64,000 bases of DNA from NCBI RefSeq assembly GCF_011395035.1, contig NZ_CP024768.1, positions 2,889,286-2,953,285 of the forward strand, read 5' to 3'. Origin of the DNA: Pantoea cypripedii. Lineage in GTDB: Bacteria; Pseudomonadota; Gammaproteobacteria; Enterobacterales; Enterobacteriaceae. The position numbers and the translations under genes were made by a program. Below, in pieces: positions 1-8,827 of this stretch; the first letter of the stretch is position 1; each line of letters begins with the position of its first letter. Below the pieces are notes generated by a model. The model had not been told where the DNA came from. It was given only the letters and a program-made list of their open reading frames with translations, and did not search any database.

Positions 1-590
1 GCGATAAACTGCATCATGGAGACCAGCGCATTAAAGGTAAACACCAACGCGATACCGAACAGCACCACGCCCGAGGTGGAAACCCGTGTCCAGCGCGTCA
101 CGCCATCCAGCATCAGCGCGGCAAACAGCGCAAAAATAAAAGCATTGGCCGAGATAAACCACTGATCCGGCACACCGGGGATACCAATTCCGAGAATAAT
201 CGCCAGTGCCGCACCAAAGGCCGCAGCGGAAGAGACACCGAGGGTAAAGGGACTCGCCAGTGGGTTATTCAGGATGGTTTGCATCTCTGCCCCGGCGAGG
301 CCAAGGGAGAAGCCCACCACAATCGCCATCAGCGCATAAGGCAGGCGGATGTCCCAGACAATGACCCGCGTACCCGCATCAACGCTGTCGGGCTGTGTCA
401 GGGTCTGCCACAGGGTGTGCAGGGAAAGCCCGGCCGGACCGAGCGTGAAATCAAGAACTAACGATGCCAGTATGGCCAGCACCAGAACACCGATCAGCAA
501 CATCCGCTGACGCAGCACCTGATGATAGTGCGTCATGGTATCGACATCGTTGCCGTTTTCCGCCACCAGCGCGGCTTCCGAGGTACGCAT
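1..590 (-). CDS. FecCD-family iron-siderophore ABC permease (N-terminal part, cut by window edge)
   Basis: About 196 residues are visible, read on the minus strand from ATG at 590; the C-terminal part lies outside the window. The protein has a hydrophilic N-terminus of about 28 residues, then hydrophobic spans starting near residue 30. The FecCD signatures are present: an RLP motif near 82-84 and NPLASP near 109-114, within the conserved Q-x(4)-NPLA-x-P-x-LG stretch. These proteins form the inner-membrane channel that brings ferric siderophores into the cytoplasm using an ABC ATPase. An AGG Shine-Dalgarno precedes the ATG, and a perfect Fur palindrome lies about 52 bp upstream, so iron repression is expected. 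In E. coli cirA, another iron gene, occupies the place beside lysP. The siderophore cannot be told from this fragment. Confidence 0.85.
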   Translation of the reverse strand, partial: MRTSEAALVAENGNDVDTMTHYHQVLRQRMLLIGVLVLAILASLVLDFTLGPAGLSLHTLWQTLTQPDSVDAGTRVIVWDIRLPYALMAIVVGFSLGLAGAEMQTILNNPLASPFTLGVSSAAAFGAALAIILGIGIPGVPDQWFISANAFIFALFAALMLDGVTRWTRVSTSGVVLFGIALVFTFNALVSMMQFI

Positions 591-641
591 TGTTTTACCT
601 GTTTCTCGTCGCAATCATAACGGCTGCCACAATAGAGCAGG

Positions 642-656
642 TGATAATAATTATCA
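642..656. promoter_or_regulatory. Fur box (7-1-7 palindrome)
   Basis: TGATAATAATTATCA is a perfect 7-1-7 inverted repeat that matches the Fur core consensus TGATAATNATTATCA at every fixed position. It lies about 52 bp upstream of the ATG of the FecCD-type permease, where Fur would block RNA polymerase. The match is direct; binding is inferred. Confidence 0.8.
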
Positions 657-680
657 ATTTTATCTGTGTTACAAAACGCC

Positions 681-710
681 AAAAAAAAGCGCGGACATTG
701 CCGCGCCTTT
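681..710 (-). terminator. Intrinsic terminator of lysP
   Basis: Read on the minus strand, a GC-only stem (GCGCGG/CCGCGC, 6-nt loop) is followed by a run of eight T. It lies just downstream of the lysP stop codon and separates lysP from the iron permease promoter. Confidence 0.75.
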
Positions 711-723
711 CAATATGTTGCGA

Positions 724-2190
724 TCACTCTTTAAACGTCGGGAATTCCATTTCGCTGTATTTCACAAAGCGGGAACCCCGTACCAGTTTGTAACCCAACC
801 AAATCACCAAAAATAGCGGAATACCAATATAGGTTGCCGCTACGCCATACCAGTCGATACGGTCGGCAAGGAAGGCCTGGTAGTTCTGGCCGAGGGTGAT
901 GATCAGACAGAGCACAAAGGCGAAAATCGGTCCGATGGGGAAGAAACCCGAACGGTAGGGTAAATCGGCCAGATCACGCCCCTGCGCCATGTAACCACGA
1001 CGAAAACGGTAGTGACTGATGGCAATACCCAGCCAGGCGATAAAACCCGTCATACCTGAGGTGTTCAACAACCACAGGTACACTTCCTGATTACCAAATT
1101 TGGAGGTCAGGAAGCACAGGCCAGCCACCACGGTGGTCGCAATCAACGCATTACGCGGAACACCGCCCTTCGACAGTTTGGCGAAAATACGCGGCGCTTT
1201 GCCTTCACTTGCCAGGTTGAACAGCATGCGGGTGGAAGCATACATACCGGAGTTACCGGCTGACAGCACCGCCGTCAGGATAACCGCGTTCATTACCGCC
1301 GCAGCCGACAGCAGACCGGCATTCTGGAACACCAGGGTGAAGGGGCTGATGCTGATATCTTTGATATCGTTGTGCAGCAGCTTCGGATCGGTATAAGGCA
1401 GAATCAGGCTGATGATCAGAATGGCAAAGACATAGAACAGCAGGATACGCCAGAACACCTGACGCACAGCGCGCGGAATATTCTTCGCCGGATCTTCTGA
1501 TTCACCGGCAGCGATACCGATCAGCTCAGTCCCCTGGAAAGAGAAACCGACAATCATCGCCACACCAATCATCGCCGCAAAACCACCGGCAAAAGGCGCA
1601 TCACCTACCGTCCAGTTGTGCCAGCCTGCGTTTTCCGCGCCGCGCATGATACCCACGATCATCAGCACACCCACCACAATAAAGATGATGACGGTAGCGA
1701 CCTTGATCAGCGAGAACCAGTATTCCGCTTCACCGAAGCCTTTCACGGAAATGTAGTTGAGCAGGAACATCAGGCCGAGGAACAACGCGCTCCAGATCCA
1801 GCCGGGGGTATCGGGGAACCAGTAGTTCATCACCAGTTGGGATGCCACAAGGTCAACAGCGATGGTGACCGCCCAGTTGTACCAGTAGTTCCAGCCGAGG
1901 GCGAAGCCGAAGCCTTCCTCAACATATTTTGCGCCGTAAGTCGCGAAAGAGCCGGACACCGGCATAAATGCGGCCAGCTCGCCGAGGCTGGTCATCAGGA
2001 AATAAACCATCAGGCCAATCAGCGCATAAGAAAGCAGTGCGCCACCCGGGCCTGCCTGTGAAATCGTCGCACCCGAGGCGACAAAGAGGCCTGTCCCGAT
2101 CGATCCGCCAATGGCGATCATCGTCAGATGACGTGCCTTTAATTCGCGTCGTAACGCAGGTTGTTGTGTTGTTTTTGAGTCATTATGCAT
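724..2190 (-). CDS. lysP: Lysine-specific permease LysP
   Basis: The 488-aa product has the length of E. coli LysP (489 aa) and the organisation of an APC-superfamily amino-acid permease with about 12 membrane helices. The N-terminus carries the LRRELKARHLTMIAIGGSIG signature at about residues 13-32, including the unwound first helix (GGSIGTGLF) that binds the amino acid. LysP imports lysine by proton symport, and in E. coli it also holds the acid regulator CadC inactive. The gene sits beside yeiE as in E. coli. The Shine-Dalgarno before the ATG at 2190 is weak, but no better in-frame start is visible and the N-terminus aligns with the family. A terminator follows. Confidence 0.95.
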   Translation of the reverse strand: MHNDSKTTQQPALRRELKARHLTMIAIGGSIGTGLFVASGATISQAGPGGALLSYALIGLMVYFLMTSLGELAAFMPVSGSFATYGAKYVEEGFGFALGWNYWYNWAVTIAVDLVASQLVMNYWFPDTPGWIWSALFLGLMFLLNYISVKGFGEAEYWFSLIKVATVIIFIVVGVLMIVGIMRGAENAGWHNWTVGDAPFAGGFAAMIGVAMIVGFSFQGTELIGIAAGESEDPAKNIPRAVRQVFWRILLFYVFAILIISLILPYTDPKLLHNDIKDISISPFTLVFQNAGLLSAAAVMNAVILTAVLSAGNSGMYASTRMLFNLASEGKAPRIFAKLSKGGVPRNALIATTVVAGLCFLTSKFGNQEVYLWLLNTSGMTGFIAWLGIAISHYRFRRGYMAQGRDLADLPYRSGFFPIGPIFAFVLCLIITLGQNYQAFLADRIDWYGVAATYIGIPLFLVIWLGYKLVRGSRFVKYSEMEFPTFKE

Positions 2191-2319
2191 GTGTAAACGC
2201 TATGCCGGATAAAAATAAGGCGCGATTGTAGCAGCTAAGCCTGCTCTGTATAGCATTCACGTCGGGTTATTAGTTACCTTCATAATCGCCACGAAATTAT
2301 TAGCCGCGTGCGTTTCTGC

Positions 2320-3186
2320 TCACTCGCGGCAATAGGTTAAAAAGCGGTTAAGCGCTTTGGAGAGATGTTTCTGGCGATGATGGATGCGATACAGGGTGCG
2401 TGTCAGACGCGGCAGCGGCACCGCCACTTCCACCAGCGTACCCGCCTCCAGCAAATCAGCGATCACCCGTCGTGACAGGCAGCTAATGCCCATGCCGTGG
2501 CGCACCGCATGTTTGATCGCTTCTGAGTTGCCCAACTCCATACCCAGCTGAAACTGCGGCAGATGGGACAGCAACAGATAATCGACGATTTCACGCGTAC
2601 CGGAACCGCGCTCACGCAGGATCCACGGCGCCGCAGCCAGGCTCTCCAGAGTGACGGGTTGTTGCAGGATGGTGGCATCCGGCGCAGCAAAAACCACCAG
2701 CTCATCTTCCAGCCACGGTTCGCTGATCAGTTCCGGTACATGGCACGGCCCTTCAATCAGGCCAATATCCACCCGGAAGTCAGCCACCGCATTAATAGCA
2801 TCCTGGCTATTGCCGACACTCAGCTCCAGCGGCAGTGAGGGAAAATCGCGACGATAAGCAGCGATCATCCCCGGCAGCAGATAATTGCCGATGGTGCTGC
2901 TGGCGAACAATCGAATGGCACCGTTGTCCTCTTTAAACAGCTGCTCGATTTCACCGGCCTGCTCCAGTAACCCCACCGCACGCGGATAAAGTAAGCGGCC
3001 ATGTTCGTTCAATACCAGCCGCTTGCCGACACGGTCGAACAATTGCACGCCAAGCTGGCTTTCGAGGTCTGCCAGTGCCGCACTTACTGCTGACTGGGAC
3101 AGAGCCAGCACCTGTGAAGCCTGAGTGGTGGAACCACTCTTCAACACTTCGGTAAAAACTTCGATCTGACGCAGCGTAATGTGCAC
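2320..3186 (-). CDS. yeiE: LysR-type regulator YeiE
   Basis: This 288-aa protein is collinear with E. coli YeiE (293 aa). An N-terminal winged helix-turn-helix spans roughly residues 1-60 (recognition region around STTQASQVLALSQSAVSAAL), followed by a periplasmic-binding-protein-like effector domain. The start codon is GTG at 3186, supported by a strong GAGGAGG 4 nt upstream and the family N-terminus MHITLRQ. Published work on orthologues links YeiE to sulfite sensing and to iron-limited growth; which applies here cannot be seen. The divergent yeiH is the natural target, with a 110-bp shared promoter region between them. Confidence 0.93.
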   Translation of the reverse strand: MHITLRQIEVFTEVLKSGSTTQASQVLALSQSAVSAALADLESQLGVQLFDRVGKRLVLNEHGRLLYPRAVGLLEQAGEIEQLFKEDNGAIRLFASSTIGNYLLPGMIAAYRRDFPSLPLELSVGNSQDAINAVADFRVDIGLIEGPCHVPELISEPWLEDELVVFAAPDATILQQPVTLESLAAAPWILRERGSGTREIVDYLLLSHLPQFQLGMELGNSEAIKHAVRHGMGISCLSRRVIADLLEAGTLVEVAVPLPRLTRTLYRIHHRQKHLSKALNRFLTYCRE

Positions 3187-3296
3187 GCGTCCTCCTCACA
3201 TTTCTTACCACTTATAATGGTTAATTATAAATATATTATCAATTTTACTTTTAAGCTAGCCACGCGCACGCTAAAGCCAGACTTAAGGAGAAAAGT

Positions 3297-4343
3297 ATGG
3301 CTGAGATAAGTGTAAGCAAAACACCGTTTCCCTTGCAGCACTGGCTACCCGGTTTGTTACTGACCGCTGCCATTGCAGGCTGTGCCGCGTTACTGGCGCA
3401 GCAGCCGTGGCTGGCTGGTGCCGGATTTGGCGCGTTAACGCTCGCCATTATATTGGGAATCCTGCTCGGGAATAGTGTTTATCCCCGGCTGGCAACGCAT
3501 TGTGATAGCGGCGTGATGCTGGCCAAACAACGTCTGCTGCGACTGGGTATCATCCTGTATGGTTTTCGCATCACCGTCCAACAGATTGCTGATGTCGGCC
3601 TGAGTGGCGTGTTGATCGATGTGCTGGTGCTGAGTTCCACGTTCCTGCTGACCTGTTTTCTCGGTATCCGTCTGCTGAAAATGGATCGTGAAACCGTATG
3701 GCTGATTGGCGCAGGCAGCAGTATTTGCGGAGCAGCAGCGGTGCTGGCCAGCGAACCCGTTGTCAAAGCGGCCCCCTCTAAGGTAGCAGTTGCAGTGGCT
3801 ACGGTGGTGCTGTTTGGCACTATCGGGATTGTACTGTACCCCTTTATCTGGACCCTGCTGCCACAGGTGAACACTGCACAATTTGGCGTGTTCACCGGTT
3901 CAACCCTCCACGAGGTGGCGCAAGTGGTGGCTGCGGGTCACGCCATCAGTGCGGAAACAGAAAACAACGCGGTGATAACCAAAATGCTGCGCGTAATGAT
4001 GCTGGCCCCTTTTCTGTTAATCCTGGGGAGCTGGTTACGGCGTTATCACAATCCTGCTGATTCAGGTGCACAGTCGGTTACTTTTCCCTGGTTCGCGCTG
4101 CTGTTTATTATCGTGGCCTTGTTTAATTCACTGCATTTGCTGCCCGTGAACGTAGTCAATGGATTTAATCAGCTGGCGAATCTGCTGCTGGCAATGGCAA
4201 TGGCTGCTCTCGGTTTAACTACGCGTTTCAGCGCATTGAAGCAGGCAGGTTGCAAACCGCTGCTGCTGGGAATGTTGGTATTTTTCTGGCTGATTGTCGG
4301 TGGCGGGACACTGAATATACTGGTGCAACATTTCATGGCGTAG
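3297..4343 (+). CDS. yeiH: YeiH/UPF0324 family inner-membrane protein (putative sulfate exporter family)
   Basis: A 348-aa polytopic membrane protein with about 10 hydrophobic helices, matching E. coli YeiH (349 aa). The family-typical GAGSSICGAAAVLA segment is near residues 139-152. AAGGAG 7 nt before the ATG fixes the start. The PSE family name (putative sulfate exporter) rests on distant homologues; the substrate is not established. Divergent transcription from the LysR gene yeiE suggests it is the regulated partner, and a role in sulfur-oxyanion export would be consistent with sulfite sensing by YeiE orthologues. That functional link is inference. Confidence 0.9.
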   Translation: MAEISVSKTPFPLQHWLPGLLLTAAIAGCAALLAQQPWLAGAGFGALTLAIILGILLGNSVYPRLATHCDSGVMLAKQRLLRLGIILYGFRITVQQIADVGLSGVLIDVLVLSSTFLLTCFLGIRLLKMDRETVWLIGAGSSICGAAAVLASEPVVKAAPSKVAVAVATVVLFGTIGIVLYPFIWTLLPQVNTAQFGVFTGSTLHEVAQVVAAGHAISAETENNAVITKMLRVMMLAPFLLILGSWLRRYHNPADSGAQSVTFPWFALLFIIVALFNSLHLLPVNVVNGFNQLANLLLAMAMAALGLTTRFSALKQAGCKPLLLGMLVFFWLIVGGGTLNILVQHFMA

Positions 4344-4438
4344 ATACATTGGTCGGGATAATGGTGGCTGAAAAAAAGCCAGGCAATGAAGTGATAAATT
4401 CATCGAGCCTGACACTATCATCATCTTATGAATCCCTA

Positions 4439-4846
4439 TCAATTGGCACTGTCTGGTTCCGGGATGATATACACGCTGGTATTTTTATATCCCGCAATAT
4501 TACTGCCACGTTCTATGCAACGAACCAGCAGGTTAGTTGCGGAATCCAGACGTGATTTGATTTCACGCAGTGCAGACAAGCATCTGCTGTCACAGGTATA
4601 GAGATCAATGCTGATGTAGTGACTTTCCGGGTAGGTATGATATGAAAGATGTGATTCGCTGAGTAAAAACAACCCCGTTACACCCTCACCTTCTGCAGTG
4701 AATTTTTGTGAGAGATAACCAATAACATTAAGTTCCGTTACGCTCAGGATTTCTGAGAAAAACTTTTGCAGTCGTACTTCATCCTGCAGAAAACTCACAT
4801 CGTTGATCACAATATCCAGAACGTAATGACAGACCTTATCTTCCAT
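4439..4846 (-). CDS. S-adenosylmethionine decarboxylase proenzyme, class 1B (SpeH-type)
   Basis: The 135-aa protein has all hallmarks of the small bacterial AdoMet decarboxylases that use a pyruvoyl cofactor. The SESHLSYHTYPE motif puts the self-cleavage site between Glu64 and Ser65, with processing His70 and the catalytic Cys85 (in LYTC). The enzyme makes decarboxylated AdoMet, the aminopropyl donor for spermidine. The start at 4846 is chosen because GGAG lies 8 nt upstream; an in-frame start at 4897 adds 17 unconserved residues. It differs from E. coli SpeD, a larger class 1A enzyme. No spermidine synthase gene (speE) is next to it, and it stands alone, convergent with yeiH. It could be a second AdoMet decarboxylase with a special aminopropyl acceptor. 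Confidence 0.85.
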   Translation of the reverse strand: MEDKVCHYVLDIVINDVSFLQDEVRLQKFFSEILSVTELNVIGYLSQKFTAEGEGVTGLFLLSESHLSYHTYPESHYISIDLYTCDSRCLSALREIKSRLDSATNLLVRCIERGSNIAGYKNTSVYIIPEPDSAN

Positions 4847-5271
4847 AATAAAACTCCATTTACCTTCAACTTCATAAATTAATGAATTACAAACCATAAA
4901 ACTTGTTAACCAGGAAAGATACTAACCAATTTAATTAAGTTGAGATCGTTAAATACTTATATCTGTGATCGGAATCATGAAAAACATTAACTTCACTTGA
5001 GTAAATGATTTCTATTAACCGTTTCCTTTCTTAAGCGAATTTCCCAACTCATATTTGGATACAGTAATAATAAGGCAGTGCGATGTCAGGCGTTTTACTT
5101 TTCGTCAGGCTAAGGTTTGCATGCGCTAAGTCGAGCGCAGCAATATTCAGTCTTTGCACACACAAGATATATCTGAGATACTTATTAACATTGCATTGAT
5201 TTTAAACTTATTTAATCAACAGAAAAACAGATACGCCGCGTACATTAAGCGGTTAATAGCAGGAGAATGTC
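4847..5271. other. Intergenic region between the AdoMet decarboxylase gene and nfo
   Basis: This AT-rich stretch of about 425 bp lies between two divergently transcribed genes. It must carry both promoters. I see no convincing ORF, tRNA, terminator or repeat in it; the only defined site is the AGGAG Shine-Dalgarno of nfo at its right end. Confidence 0.6.
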
Positions 5272-6117
5272 ATGAAATATATCGGCGCACATGTCAGCGC
5301 ATCAGGCGGCGTAGACCAGGCGGTAATCCGCGCCCATGAACTGGAAGCCACCGCGTTCGCGCTGTTCACCAAAAATCAGCGCCAGTGGAAGGCCGCGCCG
5401 CTTTCTGGTGAAGTGATTGATGCGTTCAAAACTGCCTGCGAAACCTATAAATTCACCCCGGGCCAGATTTTGCCGCACGACAGCTACCTGATTAATCTTG
5501 GCCATCCGGTGATGGAAGCACTGGAGAAGTCCCGCGATGCGTTTATTGATGAAATGCAACGTGCCGAACAACTCGGCCTGACGCTGCTGAATTTCCATCC
5601 AGGCAGCCATTTGCAACAGATTGATGAGGAGGCGTGCCTGAAGCGTATCGCAGAATCCATCAATATTGCGCTGGATAAGACGCACAACGTCACCGCAGTG
5701 ATTGAAAATACCGCTGGCCAGGGAAGTAACCTTGGTTTTCGCTTTGAACATCTCGCCACCATTATTGAGCATGTGGAAGATAAATCACGCGTCGGTGTTT
5801 GTATTGATACCTGCCATGCCTTTGCCGGCGGTTATGACCTGCGCACGGAAGATGCCTGTGTGGCAACTTTTAATGAATTTGCTCGCATCGTCGGTTTTCA
5901 ATATTTGCGTGGCATGCATCTCAACGATGCCAAGAGTGCGCTCGGTAGCCGCGTTGACCGCCACCATAGCCTTGGCGAAGGCAATATTGGCAAGACGGTG
6001 TTTAGCTGGCTAATGAAAGATGCACGCTTTGATGGTATTCCGATGATCCTGGAGACCATCAATCCGGATATCTGGAAAGACGAGATTGCGTGGCTGAAGT
6101 CGGAGCAACAAGGGTAA
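5272..6117 (+). CDS. nfo: Endonuclease IV (AP endonuclease)
   Basis: The 281-aa product matches E. coli Nfo (285 aa), a TIM-barrel enzyme with three zinc ions that cuts 5' of abasic sites and removes 3'-blocking groups during base-excision repair. Zinc ligands fall at the E. coli positions: His69 (in LPHDSYL), His109 (in NFHPG), Glu145 (in VIENTAG), and later the CIDTCHAF, HLNDAK and DRHHSLGEG motifs. AGGAG 6-7 nt upstream supports the ATG. In E. coli nfo belongs to the SoxRS regulon; I did not identify a soxbox. A bidirectional terminator follows. Confidence 0.96.
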   Translation: MKYIGAHVSASGGVDQAVIRAHELEATAFALFTKNQRQWKAAPLSGEVIDAFKTACETYKFTPGQILPHDSYLINLGHPVMEALEKSRDAFIDEMQRAEQLGLTLLNFHPGSHLQQIDEEACLKRIAESINIALDKTHNVTAVIENTAGQGSNLGFRFEHLATIIEHVEDKSRVGVCIDTCHAFAGGYDLRTEDACVATFNEFARIVGFQYLRGMHLNDAKSALGSRVDRHHSLGEGNIGKTVFSWLMKDARFDGIPMILETINPDIWKDEIAWLKSEQQG

Positions 6118-6120
6118 AAA

Positions 6121-6148
6121 AAGGGGCGGCCTTGCGGACCGCCCCTTT
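6121..6148. terminator. Bidirectional terminator between nfo and fruA
   Basis: AAGGGGCGG pairs with CCGCCCCTT around a 9-nt loop, with A residues on the left and T residues on the right, so it can end transcription from nfo (+) and from fruBKA (-). Confidence 0.75.
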
Positions 6149-6180
6149 GCTATGCCTGGTGTTGGCGTCGATAAACGTTA

Positions 6181-7872
6181 TCAGGCGGCTTTAGCCAGCT
6201 CTTCTTCCGGACGTTTCAGGATAGCGTAGCCCAGGCCCGCCACCGCAGTACCAATCACGATGGACATCAGGTAACCCAGCACCGGCGTAATCGCTCCCGG
6301 AATCAGCAGCACAAACAGGCCACCGTGCGGTGCCATCAATTTGGCACCAATCGCCATTGAGATCGCGCCTGTCACCGCACCACCGATGATACAGCACGGC
6401 AGTACACGCATCGGGTCACGAGCGGCAAACGGAATCGCACCTTCAGAAATGAAGCACAGACCCAGCACCAGCGCGGCCTTGCCACCTTCCTGCTGACCTT
6501 TGTTGAACTTACGACGTGCCACGATAGTCGCCAGCCCCATCGCCAGTGGCGGAACCATACCCGCAGCCATGATCGCGGCCATTGGCGCGTAGGTCTGCGA
6601 ACTCAACAGGCCAACACCAAACGCGTAGGCCACCTTGTTCACCGGACCGCCCATATCCGTACACATCATGCCACCGAGGATGGCACCCAGCAGAACCGCG
6701 TTAGCTGTCCCCATGTTTGCCAGCCAGTGGGTCAGGCCGCTCATGATGCCCGCGACCGGTTTACCCACCACATAAATCATCAGCAAGCCAGTGATCAGGC
6801 TGGCAACCAGCGGAATGATCAGTATCGGCTTCAATGCTTCCATACTCTGCGGCAGCTTCACTTTGCTGCTGAGCATCTTCGCGGCATAACCGGCAATGAA
6901 ACCAGCGATAATCCCACCAAGGAAACCGGCGTTGATGCTGGTGGCGATCATACCGCCAATCAGACCAGGGGTCAGACCGGGACGGTCTGCAATGGAGAAG
7001 GCGATAAAGCCCGCCAGCACTGGCACCATCAGGGCGAACGCGCTGCCGCCACCAATCTGCATCAATGCTGCCGCCAGGGTGCCCGGCTCTTTAAACGCGG
7101 TGATACCAAACGCAAATGACAGTGCGATGCTCAGACCACCCGCGACCACCATTGGCAGCATGTAAGACACGCCAGTCAGCAGGTGACGATACGCACCGGC
7201 CCTCTCTTGTTTATCTTCCTGACCACCCGCAGCACGAGCACCGCTCGGCTGGTAAGGTTTGGCTTCAGTCTGCGCTTTATCCAGTTCCTGGGCGGTTTTC
7301 TTCAGCGCCAGGCTGGTTGAGGTGCGATACATCGGCTTACCGGCGAATTTCGCCAGATCCACATCGATATCTGCCGCTACCACCACCAGATCAGCCGCCG
7401 CCACCTCTTCCGGGGTGATAGCATTGCCGGCACCCACGGAGCCGCGGGTTTCCACTTTCACCCACCAGCCACGTTTTTTGGCTTCGGCTTCAATGGCTTC
7501 TGCCGCCATAAAGGTATGAGCGACGCCCGTCGGGCAGGCTGTCACCGCCACGATGCGTTTCTGACCGCTGCTCTGCGCCACAGCCGGTGCGGCAACAGCC
7601 ACATTCTGCACCGTCTGCGCATTGGCTTTTGCCTGGTTGATCGTTGCCAGCGGATCGCGCAGCAACTGCTGAACATCAACCAGCGCCAGTGATTTGCCTG
7701 CCAGCTGTGCATCATTGGGTGCGTTGTGACCCGCCACCAGCACCAGATCGGCGTCAGCGGCATTTTCGGTAAGGGTAAGACCAGCCTGCGCCGCAACAGC
7801 ACGCAGACTTTCCATCGCTAAATGTCCTGAGGCGAGGCCCAGGGAAGAATCTTTAATCAGCAGCGTTTTCAT
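6181..7872 (-). CDS. fruA: PTS fructose-specific EIIB'BC component
   Basis: FruA is the membrane component that transports fructose and phosphorylates it to fructose 1-phosphate. Starting at 7872 the protein is 563 aa, exactly the E. coli FruA length, and GGAGAGG precedes that ATG; an in-frame start 42 bp further upstream has no such support. Residues 1-100 form the EIIB'-like domain, about 105-200 the EIIB domain with the phospho-accepting Cys113 in TACPTGVAHT, and about 225-555 the multi-helix EIIC domain. It is the last gene of the fruBKA operon, 16 bp after fruK, under the Cra operators upstream of fruB. Confidence 0.96.
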   Translation of the reverse strand: MKTLLIKDSSLGLASGHLAMESLRAVAAQAGLTLTENAADADLVLVAGHNAPNDAQLAGKSLALVDVQQLLRDPLATINQAKANAQTVQNVAVAAPAVAQSSGQKRIVAVTACPTGVAHTFMAAEAIEAEAKKRGWWVKVETRGSVGAGNAITPEEVAAADLVVVAADIDVDLAKFAGKPMYRTSTSLALKKTAQELDKAQTEAKPYQPSGARAAGGQEDKQERAGAYRHLLTGVSYMLPMVVAGGLSIALSFAFGITAFKEPGTLAAALMQIGGGSAFALMVPVLAGFIAFSIADRPGLTPGLIGGMIATSINAGFLGGIIAGFIAGYAAKMLSSKVKLPQSMEALKPILIIPLVASLITGLLMIYVVGKPVAGIMSGLTHWLANMGTANAVLLGAILGGMMCTDMGGPVNKVAYAFGVGLLSSQTYAPMAAIMAAGMVPPLAMGLATIVARRKFNKGQQEGGKAALVLGLCFISEGAIPFAARDPMRVLPCCIIGGAVTGAISMAIGAKLMAPHGGLFVLLIPGAITPVLGYLMSIVIGTAVAGLGYAILKRPEEELAKAA

Positions 7873-7888
7873 TATACCTCTCCTGCTG

Positions 7889-8827
7889 TTAGTTAACGGG
7901 TTGTAAGTCAACACGCGCCATCATCGCGGCCAACTGGGTACGATCGGTAACCCCTACGTTACTCTGGCTGACAGCCATTGCCGCCACCGCCGTTGCAAGG
8001 CGCAGGGTATGTTCACTGGACTCACGCATCAGCAGGCCGTAAATCAACCCGCCAACCATCGAATCCCCGGCACCTACGGTGCTGACCACTTCACACGCAG
8101 GTGGTTTGGCAATCCATTCGCCTGAAGCATTCACCCACAGCGCCCCTTCTGCTCCGAGTGAAATCACTACATGGGCTATGCCCTGTTCGCGCAGCTCATG
8201 CGCGGCACCAATCACATCTTGCAGCGTCGGCAGCTTGCGTCCGGCCCAGATTTCCAGCTCGCGACGGTTGGGTTTCACCAACCATGGCGCAGCTTTCAGG
8301 CCCGCGACCAGCGCCTCACGGCTGCTGTCGAAAATAATGCATGGACACTGGGTACGCAGATCGCTCATCCACTGGGTGAAGGCCTCTGGTGCGACACCCG
8401 CAGGCAGGCTGCCGCTGACACACACCATGTCGAACTGACCCAGCCAGGTCAGAGAATCTGCAGTGAAGCGATCCCAGTCCTGGGCGGTGACGTCAAAACC
8501 AGAGAAATTCAGGTCAGTCACTTCACCATCTTTTTCAGTCAGTTTGACGTTAATACGGGTACGGCCCTGCACTACCTGAAAACGGTTGGCGATGCCCAGC
8601 TCGCTGAACAGTTGCTGGAAACCATCCTGATTCTCTTTACCGAGGAAACCGCCTACGGTGACATCGATACCTAAATCCTTCAGAACCTTGGCGACATTGA
8701 TGCCCTTACCCGCGGCATGCAAACCGGTGGTTTTGACCAGGTTCACTTCCCCGCGCTCGATCTCCGGCGTAAAGCCAACCAGATCGTAAGCCGGGTTCAG
8801 AGTGATGGTGGCTACGCGACGACTCAT
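7889..8827 (-). CDS. fruK: 1-phosphofructokinase
   Basis: The 312-aa product has the same length as E. coli FruK. It phosphorylates fructose 1-phosphate, made by FruA, to fructose 1,6-bisphosphate. It belongs to the PfkB/ribokinase family: the N-terminal GGFLGKENQDG region (59-69) and the C-terminal signature STVGAGDSMVGG, with catalytic base Asp255, are intact. Its start overlaps the end of fruB by 4 bp (ATGA), so the two are translationally coupled. FruK also binds Cra in E. coli, tying flux to repression. Confidence 0.96.
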   Translation of the reverse strand: MSRRVATITLNPAYDLVGFTPEIERGEVNLVKTTGLHAAGKGINVAKVLKDLGIDVTVGGFLGKENQDGFQQLFSELGIANRFQVVQGRTRINVKLTEKDGEVTDLNFSGFDVTAQDWDRFTADSLTWLGQFDMVCVSGSLPAGVAPEAFTQWMSDLRTQCPCIIFDSSREALVAGLKAAPWLVKPNRRELEIWAGRKLPTLQDVIGAAHELREQGIAHVVISLGAEGALWVNASGEWIAKPPACEVVSTVGAGDSMVGGLIYGLLMRESSEHTLRLATAVAAMAVSQSNVGVTDRTQLAAMMARVDLQPVN

